Assembly (NCBI RefSeq): GCF_028826105.1 | Contig: NZ_JAQGPL010000001.1 | Coordinates: forward strand, 5,525,501 to 5,589,500 | Direction of reading: 5' to 3' | Length of the DNA stretch: 64,000 nucleotides | From: Paenibacillus humicola | Lineage (GTDB): Bacteria; Bacillota; Bacilli; Paenibacillales; Paenibacillaceae | Shown: positions 32,815 through 39,795 of the stretch, piece by piece | Position numbering within the stretch: position 1 is the stretch's first letter | Layout of the letters: every line of letters starts with the position of its first letter | The notes under the pieces: model-generated | The model's input: the letters and a program-made list of their open reading frames with translations, nothing else | The model's database searches: none | Told to the model about the DNA's origin: nothing | Made by a program: the position numbers and the translations under genes

Positions 32815-34004
32815 AATTGCTCCAAGCTGCCGCCATTGCGGTCATTTTCGCGCTGCTCGCCGGATGCTGGGACCGGGTCGAGATCGACCAGCGGGGGTTC
32901 GTCGTCGGCGTCGCCATCGACCGGTCGCCGCAAAATGCGGATCCGGAGAAGCATTATTCGGTCGGCGAACGCATGCTCGGGACGTTTCAGTTTATCGTGC
33001 CGGCCGGGCTGAAGGGCTCCGGATCCGGTGAAGAGGGCACGTCGGCGACGCGAAGTTATTTCAATTTGGCCGTAAAAGAGAGCTCCATCAACGCACTGTC
33101 CGCGCGTTTGGCGACGGCAACGAGCCGCGCCCCGTATTACGAGCATTTGAAGCTGATCGTCATTTCCGCGGAGGTCGCGCGCGAGGACGCCGACTTCGCC
33201 GATATTCTCGACTTCTTCCTGCGCGATAACGAGATGCGCAGGGATATGCATGTGCTGATCGCCGACCGCGGCGCTGGCGAAATCATGAAAGAGAAACCGC
33301 CGATCGAGACGTATCCGGTCGCGTTCGTCGAATCCGCCATCGGCAATACGAGGAAAAGCAATTACATGGTGCCGGTGTCGCGCATCGGCGATATTCACGG
33401 GCTGATGCTCGGCAGCAGCAGCTTCACGATCCAGCGGGTCCGCGTGAAGGACGGCCGCATCTCCCTGATCGGCGCCGCCCTGTTCGAGGGAGAACGCCAC
33501 CGGCTCGTCGGCATGCTGAACGGGGCTGAAACGCAGGGGCTTAATTTTTTAAGAAATCAGGTCAAGGGCGGGATCGTGCAGACGGAGTACAACGGCAAAT
33601 CGATCGCCTTCGATCTTGAGCGGGCGAGCCGTTCGATCCGGGCAAAACGGGACAAGCTCGGCCGGTACACCTTCGACATCCGGATCCGGACGGAAGGGAC
33701 ATTGACCAAGTCGGTACGGGACAACGATCTGAATAACCCCGAAAATTTTGAAAAGCTCCAAACGAAATTCGAGGAGCAAATCGAAAAGGTTGCGAAGCTG
33801 ACGATCAGGACGCTGCAAAAGGAATATAAACTGGATGCGCTCGGGCTCGGCGAATATTTGCGGCAAAACAAGTACCGCGAATGGAAGCCGATCGCCTCCG
33901 ACTGGGACCGGGGCGAGAACCTGTTTGCGGATGCGAAAATCGAAGTCAAGGCGAAGGTTAGCCTCCGTCGCATCGGGGACATCAACGAATCCGAAAGGAG
34001 GTGA
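32811..34004 (+). CDS. Spore germination receptor C subunit (GerAC-type lipoprotein)
   Basis: This 397-residue lipoprotein is the C subunit of the receptor. The signal peptide ends in LLAGC (cysteine at residue 19), followed by the family hallmark CWDRVEID and QRGFVVGVAIDRS. The middle has YEHLKLIVISAEVARED, and the end carries VKAKVSLRRIGDINES. It starts at GTG 32811, which overlaps the gerAB stop (GTGA). With A and B subunits in order, this completes a tricistronic receptor. Confidence 0.95.
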   Translation: MKLLQAAAIAVIFALLAGCWDRVEIDQRGFVVGVAIDRSPQNADPEKHYSVGERMLGTFQFIVPAGLKGSGSGEEGTSATRSYFNLAVKESSINALSARLATATSRAPYYEHLKLIVISAEVAREDADFADILDFFLRDNEMRRDMHVLIADRGAGEIMKEKPPIETYPVAFVESAIGNTRKSNYMVPVSRIGDIHGLMLGSSSFTIQRVRVKDGRISLIGAALFEGERHRLVGMLNGAETQGLNFLRNQVKGGIVQTEYNGKSIAFDLERASRSIRAKRDKLGRYTFDIRIRTEGTLTKSVRDNDLNNPENFEKLQTKFEEQIEKVAKLTIRTLQKEYKLDALGLGEYLRQNKYREWKPIASDWDRGENLFADAKIEVKAKVSLRRIGDINESERR

Positions 34005-34010
34005 CGGCTG

Positions 34011-34310
34011 GTGTGGAGCGCGATAATAGGCGTTCTGCCGTCGGGAACGATCCTGTTCTGCACGATCCTGTCGTTTGCCGTCCCGTTCTGTGTGTACAGG
34101 GTGAACCGGAAGCTGCACGAGGACGGCGATCCGCCGTGGAAAAAGCATGCCGCCCGCAACCGGGACGATGATTTCGGCGGCGGCGAGCGGGCAAAAGGCG
34201 ACGGGCAGTACGGCGATAAGCGGCAGATGAGCGGCGAGAGCAAGAACGCCAGCACACAAGCAACCGTCACGGGAACGGCTGACGGCGACGGCTCCGCTCC
34301 CCTGCCGTAA
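34011..34310 (+). CDS. Small membrane protein after the germination operon
   Basis: This 99-residue protein has one or two membrane segments near residues 3-28 (AIIGVLPSGTILFCTILSFAVPFCVYRV). A long hydrophilic tail with many Asp, Gly, Lys and Ser follows. GGAGG lies nine bases before the GTG at 34011, and the start is only seven bases past the gerAC stop, so it belongs to the operon. Some Bacillus receptor operons carry a small D subunit that modulates the receptor. This could be an analogue, but those usually have two membrane segments and little tail, so the equivalence is inference. Confidence 0.72.
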   Translation: MWSAIIGVLPSGTILFCTILSFAVPFCVYRVNRKLHEDGDPPWKKHAARNRDDDFGGGERAKGDGQYGDKRQMSGESKNASTQATVTGTADGDGSAPLP

Positions 34311-34325
34311 TGCAGCGATTTTCAT

Positions 34326-34370
34326 GAAAGCCGCCGCCTCTTCATGTAACAAGATTCCGCGGCTTTTTCA
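34326..34370 (+). terminator. Probable terminator of the germination operon
   Basis: AAGCCGC (34328-34334) pairs with GCGGCTT (34359-34365), followed by TTTTC. The loop is 24 bases, which makes it weaker than usual. Confidence 0.5.
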
Positions 34371-34468
34371 TATACCTCCAGCCTCCAATTTGAAGAAAAA
34401 TTTCCCTTCTGTTCCTGCCGAATGTTCGATATTCTAGAAGCGATCGTACGCCAAAGGAGGAGACAACC

Positions 34469-35641
34469 ATCAGCAAAAAACGGATTGCCATTATCGGCAG
34501 CGGCACCGCGGGTCTGCAGCTTGGTTATGCATTGAAAAACGATTTTGACGTGACGATTTTGCATTACGAGGACCCGTCCGAGATTCGGAGCGGAAGAATC
34601 CGGTCGACGCAGGTCCACTTCCATCCGGCGCTCGACCGGGAGCGGCGCTTCCGGATGCCGGACCAGGACGACGCGCCTCCCATCAAGACGATCCATTTCA
34701 GCCTGGGGCCGCAGAAGCTGTTTATCGGCCGGCTGACGCATGCAGCGGCTTCCGTGGATCAGCGGCTCGCTTTTGCCCGGGTCATGGAAGACTTGGAGCG
34801 GCAGGGGGTAACCTTTCGAAAAACCCGCGTAACACCGGACGATTTGAACGAGCTGGCCGGTTCGTACGAGCTCTTGATCGATGCTTCCGGCAAATCCGGG
34901 CCGCTTGCCCCTTTCCCGGTCGAGCCCGAATTGACGCCGTTTCAAACCCCGCAGCGAAAATGCGCCGTCGGCTATTTTAAAGGCGTCGCCCCGGTCCGGC
35001 CCGAGGGCGTTTCGATTACGGTCGTTCCAGGCGTCGGCGAAATGTTTGAAATTCCCGCCTTGTCGGAATCCGGACCGGTAACCGTTTTATTCGTCGAGGC
35101 GGTTCCCGAAGGGGCGCTGGATGCTTTTAAAGGAGTGAAGACGCCTCAGGATTTCCAAAACCGGATGGAGAGCATCCTGAAGGAATCGTTTCCCGATATA
35201 TTCGGCCGCCTCGATCCCGGGCAATTCTCGCTTGCGGACGAGCAGGCTTACCTGCTGACCGCCATCACCCCGGTCGTGCGCCGGCCTTACGCGATGCGGA
35301 ACGGAACCTTGGTGCTCGGCTGCGGGGACAGCGCCATCCTGGCCGATCCGATCACGGGCCAGGGCTGCAATACCGCATCCTATTGCGCGGACCGGCTGTA
35401 CGAAACGCTCCTGGAGCGCAGGGACTCCCCGTGGGACGAAACCGTCGGCGCCGATTATTGGAACCGCGTCCGCACTTACGTGAAAGAGGTAACGGAGTGG
35501 ACCAACGCGATGACCGGCCCGCTGCCGGGGCACGTGGTGAACATGCTGATGCAGGCGGCAGCGGATCAAAGCGCGGCCGACAAGATCGTCCATTGGTTCG
35601 AAGCGCCGTCGACGGCTCACGCAGCCTTATTCGGCACGTAA
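34469..35641 (+). CDS. StyA-like FAD-dependent monooxygenase, apparent ATC start
   Basis: This 390-residue flavoprotein resembles the oxygenase subunit of styrene/indole monooxygenases. The FAD motif GSGTAG lies at residues 10-15 (KRIAIIGSGTAGLQLGYAL), and family segments include TPQRKCAVGYFKGV, VVPGVGEMFEIP and the FAD-binding GCGDSAILADPITGQG. No ATG, GTG or TTG exists in frame before the FAD motif. ATC at 34469 lies eight bases after GGAGG, the ideal distance, so it is the likely initiation codon. The first canonical start (TTG 34532) would remove the FAD site. No StyB-type flavin reductase gene is adjacent. Confidence 0.82.
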   Translation: MSKKRIAIIGSGTAGLQLGYALKNDFDVTILHYEDPSEIRSGRIRSTQVHFHPALDRERRFRMPDQDDAPPIKTIHFSLGPQKLFIGRLTHAAASVDQRLAFARVMEDLERQGVTFRKTRVTPDDLNELAGSYELLIDASGKSGPLAPFPVEPELTPFQTPQRKCAVGYFKGVAPVRPEGVSITVVPGVGEMFEIPALSESGPVTVLFVEAVPEGALDAFKGVKTPQDFQNRMESILKESFPDIFGRLDPGQFSLADEQAYLLTAITPVVRRPYAMRNGTLVLGCGDSAILADPITGQGCNTASYCADRLYETLLERRDSPWDETVGADYWNRVRTYVKEVTEWTNAMTGPLPGHVVNMLMQAAADQSAADKIVHWFEAPSTAHAALFGT

Positions 35642-35761
35642 CCCGGGCAGTACGGTCGCCGTCTGCACGATCCGGATCATTTTGCCATGATTGTTCCTAC
35701 GAACGGACAGTTTAGCTGTGCCTTCTTTTGAAGCCGATGAATGCTTACCACTCTTAAGTTG

Positions 35762-35790
35762 TTGTAATGAAATAACGGGTATGTTAAAAT
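35762..35790 (+). promoter_or_regulatory. Extended -10 promoter of the ABC-F leader
   Basis: TTGTAA (35762-35767), 17 bp, then TAAAAT (35785-35790) preceded by TGT, which makes an extended -10. The transcript would begin near 35797 and carry a leader of about 240 nt before the ABC-F start. Confidence 0.65.
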
Positions 35791-35809
35791 GACGCTAATA
35801 TTTGACGAC

Positions 35810-35832
35810 AGGAGTTGAAGAGGATAATGTAA
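35810..35832 (+). promoter_or_regulatory. Start-stop element (ATG-TAA) in the ABC-F leader
   Basis: AGGAG (35810-35814) and GAGG (35820-35823) precede ATG at 35827, immediately followed by TAA at 35830. A ribosome would initiate and at once meet the stop codon. Because the element lies just before the first leader hairpin, ribosome residence there could govern folding downstream. Confidence 0.55.
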
Positions 35833-35850
35833 TATTTCTTGCTTAGGTTT

Positions 35851-36013
35851 AAAGAATAAAACAAGTTTTCGCAGCCTCTGTTTTGTTCTTTACCGGCAAG
35901 AAAGTTACCTTATTCTTTTCACTCAAAAAATATTCGATCCGACTCGGCGAAGGGTTAGGTTTGCTTTTTTTGAGCTGTAAGAAAGGTCAACTTTCTTGCG
36001 GCTCTTTTTTATT
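35851..36013 (+). ncRNA. Attenuator leader of the ABC-F gene
   Basis: Three parts are visible. First, a 13-bp hairpin pairs 35851-35863 (AAAGAATAAAACA) with 35879-35891 (TGTTTTGTTCTTT). Second, an arm GCAAGAAAGTT at 35896-35906 is the exact complement of AACTTTCTTGC at 35989-35999. Third, a terminator pairs GAGCTGTAAGAAAG (35972-35985) with CTTTCTTGCGGCTC (35991-36004), with two G-U pairs, followed by T6. The second pairing uses the terminator's 3' arm, so it acts as anti-terminator. Antibiotic-slowed ribosomes in the leader are the likely switch, as in other ABC-F genes. Confidence 0.75.
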
Positions 36014-36035
36014 TGTGCCAAGGAGGTTTAACGCC

Positions 36036-37520
36036 ATGTCCTTGATCAAGGTAACCGATTTAACATTTGCCTATGACGGCAGTTACGACAATATTTTTGA
36101 GCATGTCAGCTTACAAATCGATACGGACTGGAAATTGGGCTTTACGGGGAGGAACGGCCGGGGCAAAACGACGTTTCTCCATCTGCTGCTCGGCAAGTAC
36201 GAATACAGCGGAACGATTTCCTCCAACGTCAGCTTCGAGTATTTCCCGTTCCATGTCGAACATAAGGAGAACCTGACGTACGATGTGGTCGAGAGCATCG
36301 ATCCGGACTATGAGCACTGGCGGCTCATGCGCGAGTTTTCGCTGCTCAAGCTGTCCGAGGATGTGCTGTACCGGCCGTTCGGCTCGCTGTCCAACGGAGA
36401 GCAAACGAAGGTGCTGCTGGCGGTCCTGTTTTTGAAGGAAAACCGCTTTTTGCTGATCGACGAGCCGACCAATCATCTGGATCTGCATGCCCGGAAGCTG
36501 GTAAGCGATTATTTGAACGGCAAAAGCGGGTTTATCCTGGTGTCGCACGATCGGGCGTTTCTCGACAACTGCGTCGACCACATCATTTCGATCAATAAGA
36601 CCGATATCGACATTCAGAAAGGAAATTTCTCAGACTGGTGGGACAATAAACAGCGGCAGGACCTTTTCGAACTGGCCGAGAACGAGAAGCTGAAGAAGGA
36701 CATCAAGAGGCTGTCCGAAGCGGCTAAGCGAACGAGCAGCTGGTCGAACGAAGTAGAAAAAACGAAAAACGGCACCCGTAACTCCGGCTCCAAGGTCGAC
36801 AAAGGATACATCGGGCACAAGGCCGCCAAAATGATGAAACGGTCCAAATCGATCGAGCAGAGACAGCATTCCGCAATCGAGGAACGATCCCAGCTTCTGA
36901 AAAACGTCGATAGCTCGGAAAGCCTGAAAATATCGCAGCTGGCTTATCATAAGCACCAATTGGTCGAGCTTGACCGCGTTTCGATACGTTACGGCGAAAA
37001 AAACGTTTGCCGCGACGTCAGCTTTACGGTCGAGCAAGGGGACCGCATCGCGATCTCCGGTCCGAACGGCTCGGGCAAATCCAGTTTGCTCAAGCTGATT
37101 TGCGGCGAAGAGATCCCTTATTCCGGCGTGTTTCGAAAAGGGAGTCAGATGCAAATTTCCTACGTTTCACAAGATACCTCGCAGCTGCGGGGTGATTTGT
37201 CGGATTTCGCCAGAACCAGCGGGATTGACGAAAGCTTATTCAAAGCGATTTTGAGAAAACTCGATTTTTCGCGCCTGCAATTCGAAAAGGACATCGCATC
37301 TTTTAGCGGCGGTCAAAAGAAGAAGGTTCTGATTGCAAAAAGCCTCTGCGAACGAGCTCATTTGCATGTTTGGGACGAACCGCTCAATTTTGTCGACGTC
37401 CTGTCCCGGATGCAAATCGAAGAGCTGCTGCTGGAGCATTCGCCGACGATCCTTTTTGTGGAGCACGACCGTGAGTTTTGTCATCATATCGCAACAAAAA
37501 GCGTGGAACTGAACGTTTGA
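36036..37520 (+). CDS. ABC-F ribosomal protection protein, Lsa-like
   Basis: This 494-residue cytoplasmic protein has two ATP-binding domains and no membrane segments. Domain 1 has Walker A GRNGRGKTT, signature LSNGEQTK and Walker B LLIDEPTNHLD. A charged interdomain linker that reaches into the ribosome follows (about residues 190-270). Domain 2 has GPNGSGKSS, FSGGQKKK and VWDEPLNFVD. The start (SLIKVTDLTFAYDGSYDNIF) closely matches Lsa-type proteins, which protect ribosomes from lincosamides, streptogramin A and pleuromutilins. The spectrum here is inferred. AGGAGG precedes the ATG at 36036. The gene is less GC-rich than its surroundings. Confidence 0.93.
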   Translation: MSLIKVTDLTFAYDGSYDNIFEHVSLQIDTDWKLGFTGRNGRGKTTFLHLLLGKYEYSGTISSNVSFEYFPFHVEHKENLTYDVVESIDPDYEHWRLMREFSLLKLSEDVLYRPFGSLSNGEQTKVLLAVLFLKENRFLLIDEPTNHLDLHARKLVSDYLNGKSGFILVSHDRAFLDNCVDHIISINKTDIDIQKGNFSDWWDNKQRQDLFELAENEKLKKDIKRLSEAAKRTSSWSNEVEKTKNGTRNSGSKVDKGYIGHKAAKMMKRSKSIEQRQHSAIEERSQLLKNVDSSESLKISQLAYHKHQLVELDRVSIRYGEKNVCRDVSFTVEQGDRIAISGPNGSGKSSLLKLICGEEIPYSGVFRKGSQMQISYVSQDTSQLRGDLSDFARTSGIDESLFKAILRKLDFSRLQFEKDIASFSGGQKKKVLIAKSLCERAHLHVWDEPLNFVDVLSRMQIEELLLEHSPTILFVEHDREFCHHIATKSVELNV

Positions 37521-37587
37521 CTCACATCCGGAAAGTTGACGTTGAGGCTGCAGATGATGAATATCAACGTTTGAAATGTCACCTATG

Positions 37588-37630
37588 CGAAAACGGAGCC
37601 CGCCAAAACCGCGCGGCTCCGTTTATTGTT
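37588..37630. terminator. Bidirectional terminator between ABC-F and MFS genes
   Basis: AAACGGAGCC and GGCTCCGTTT flank a small inner stem, with A-rich and T-rich flanks on either side. It can end both the rightward ABC-F gene and the leftward MFS operon. Confidence 0.8.
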
Positions 37631-37679
37631 GCTGCAGCCCAAACAAACGTATGACCGGTACCGGGGTGAATGATGCAGC

Positions 37680-38975
37680 TCAGCTGCCGCCGCCGGCGGG
37701 CATTTCCGCGCCTTCGGCAGGAGCGCCGTGCCGCTGCGCGCCGCTTGCCGACCGCGCCAGACGGGGCAGCGTCGCCGCATAATAGACGAACGAAATCAGC
37801 ACGACGGCCGCAACCGCGATATAGATCCATTCAAGCGAGAGCGACCGCGGGTATAACGCCGAAATCACACCGAGCGCGACCGATTGCCCGAGCATCAGCA
37901 CGGGGTCGATCCAGGCGGTAACGCGCCCCATCATGGCCGGCTCCGCGATTTGCGGCAGCCAGCCGCCGATGGCGATATTGAGCGGCGCAAGGACGGCGCC
38001 CGTAACGAGCACCAGCGTCAGGTAAACCCACACATTCGGCGTTCCCGCCATCGCGCCGACGAGGCCCGCCGTCACGAGCAGCCCCGCGATCATAACAATA
38101 TGGGGCTTCAGCTTTTTGGCGAGGAGCGCCCCGGCCGCGCTGCCGATCAGGAAGCCGACGCCGAGAAAAACCGCAAACAGCGAAGCGAAGCGCTCATAAG
38201 CGTCCGGCTCCAGCTTATATTTCATCGTGAAAACCGGCAGCACAGCAAACGCTCCGTTCAGCAGCCCGAACAGCAGGAAGCCGGACACCAGCGCAAGCAG
38301 CAGCCGGTTGCCCAAGACATACTTGAGCCCGTCGCGAAAATCGCTCCATACCGCCTTCAGCCCCAGCTCACGCCAGGAGGACTCGCCGGCGGGAAGGCGG
38401 ACGGACCGGTCGATGCGGCATGCCCGCACGAGCAGCGCCGAGAGGATCAGCCCGCAGCCGTCGGCCGCGACGGCGCCGTATACGCCCACCGTTTGGTAAG
38501 CCGCCGCGCCAAGCCCGACGCCGAACAGCATGAACACGCCCATTACCATCTGATTGAGCCCGGATGCTTGTGCGTACTGCTCCTCCGGCATAATGCCCTG
38601 CAGCATCGCCGATTCGGCCGGCCCGTAAAATTTCGACACCGCCGAGCGCAGAAACAAGACCGCAAACACGAGGGGTATCCAGCCCGCGGCGATTGTGCCA
38701 AGCAGCACCGCCGTCAGCAGGACGCGGATCCAGCCCGAATACTCGGCGATCCGCTGGCGGTCGAACCGGTCGGCAAGCACGCCGACGATAAAGAAAACGA
38801 AGAGCGTCGGCAGCGCGTACATCAACTCGGCCAGCGATGCGTATGCAGGCTGGCTGGAGAACCGGTCGAGCAGGTAGAAGGCGAACGCCATATTCCCGAT
38901 CGTCGCGCCCATTTGCGAAGCAAACGACGCCGCGAACAGCTTGACAAACACGCCGTTGCGAAAAAGCTCCTTCAT
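37680..38975 (-). CDS. MFS transporter, macrolide-efflux-like
   Basis: This 431-residue transporter has twelve predicted membrane segments. It belongs to the MFS_3 group: FASQMGATIGNMAFAFYLLD near the start, and the loop 2-3 motif GVLADRFDRQRIAEYSGWIR resembling the MFS signature. Related proteins export macrolides or other drugs. It overlaps the upstream TetR gene by four bases (ATGA), so the pair is a classic regulator-pump unit. The substrate is not known. Confidence 0.9.
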   Translation of the reverse strand: MKELFRNGVFVKLFAASFASQMGATIGNMAFAFYLLDRFSSQPAYASLAELMYALPTLFVFFIVGVLADRFDRQRIAEYSGWIRVLLTAVLLGTIAAGWIPLVFAVLFLRSAVSKFYGPAESAMLQGIMPEEQYAQASGLNQMVMGVFMLFGVGLGAAAYQTVGVYGAVAADGCGLILSALLVRACRIDRSVRLPAGESSWRELGLKAVWSDFRDGLKYVLGNRLLLALVSGFLLFGLLNGAFAVLPVFTMKYKLEPDAYERFASLFAVFLGVGFLIGSAAGALLAKKLKPHIVMIAGLLVTAGLVGAMAGTPNVWVYLTLVLVTGAVLAPLNIAIGGWLPQIAEPAMMGRVTAWIDPVLMLGQSVALGVISALYPRSLSLEWIYIAVAAVVLISFVYYAATLPRLARSASGAQRHGAPAEGAEMPAGGGS

Positions 38976-39622
38976 TCGCTCCGCTCCCCCTTCGTGCCGC
39001 TTCCGAGCTTCTGGACCTGCAGCAAATGCTCCAGCGAAATCAGGACTGTCCCGGTCTGCATATGCGTCGCCGCCGCTTCGTAACCGACCTGCGCGGCGCC
39101 GATCATCAGGCTGTCGCTGAAGCCGATAATCGCTCTCGACGCCGCTTCCGCCGGCACGACCGGCCGGAACTCGCCCGTCTCCACTCCCCGCTTAACCAGC
39201 TCCCCCAACAGCCGCACGGCCCGCTCGTAGCGCTGCTGCATCAGACCGGCAAACTTGCCGCTTTGGCGGGCGATGACGAAAAATTCGATCGTGGCCGGAA
39301 TCATCGTCTCCGAAATCCGTTCGGCTTCCTGTTCGACCCGGTAAAACAGCTCTTTCAGCGATTCCCAGACTGAGCCCCCCGATTCAAGCGCCGTCCGCAC
39401 CCACTGTTCATCCTCCTCCTCGGACTCCGCCACGATTTCCAGCATCATGTCTTCCGTGGAGGAGAAATACAAGTAGACGCCCCCCCTGCTCATGCCCGAT
39501 TCTTCCACGACATCCTTCATCGTGGCCGCCTGGTAGCCTTTCCGGATAAATACGCGTTTTGCGGCCTCCACGATTTCCGCCCGTTTCGAATCCTTATGCG
39601 CTTCCGATACCTTCGGCGACAT
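38972..39622 (-). CDS. TetR-family transcriptional repressor
   Basis: This 216-residue repressor has the N-terminal HTH at about residues 15-60 (EIVEAAKRVFIRKGYQAATM, then VVEESGMSRGGVYLYFSSTEDM). The remaining helical domain would bind a drug-like ligand. I start at ATG 39622 with GGGAGG eight bases upstream; an earlier ATG at 39649 lies inside the operator. Two inverted repeats at 39642-39683 cover its promoter. It presumably represses itself and the coupled MFS pump until the ligand binds. Confidence 0.93.
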   Translation of the reverse strand: MSPKVSEAHKDSKRAEIVEAAKRVFIRKGYQAATMKDVVEESGMSRGGVYLYFSSTEDMMLEIVAESEEEDEQWVRTALESGGSVWESLKELFYRVEQEAERISETMIPATIEFFVIARQSGKFAGLMQQRYERAVRLLGELVKRGVETGEFRPVVPAEAASRAIIGFSDSLMIGAAQVGYEAAATHMQTGTVLISLEHLLQVQKLGSGTKGERSE

Positions 39623-39641
39623 GCTCTGAACCTCCCTTAAA

Positions 39642-39688
39642 AACGACATTTATGTCGTTATTATAAACGACATGTGTGTCGCTGTAAA
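39642..39688 (-). promoter_or_regulatory. Promoter with two TetR operators
   Basis: On the leftward strand TTTACA (39683-39688), 17 bp and TATAAT (39660-39665) form a strong promoter. One inverted repeat AACGACAT-TT-ATGTCGTT (39642-39659) lies directly after the -10. A second, AACGACA-TGTG-TGTCGCT (39666-39683), fills the spacer exactly. Their centres are 24 bp apart, so two dimers could bind on nearly one face. Confidence 0.85.
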
Positions 39689-39699
39689 TAAGCCGCATC

Positions 39700-39737
39700 A
39701 AAATTAAAGAGACCGATTCCGTTGGAATCGGCCTTTC
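39700..39737 (-). terminator. Terminator of the NagZ-like gene
   Basis: GCCGATTCC, a three-base loop and GGAATCGGT on the leftward strand are followed by CTCTTTAATTTT, about 60 bases past the stop. Confidence 0.65.
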
Positions 39738-39795
39738 ATGGTAAAACGCTGCGAGCCTTCGTTCTTCGCCGCCCGCGGCATGCCGGGACGGGCGG

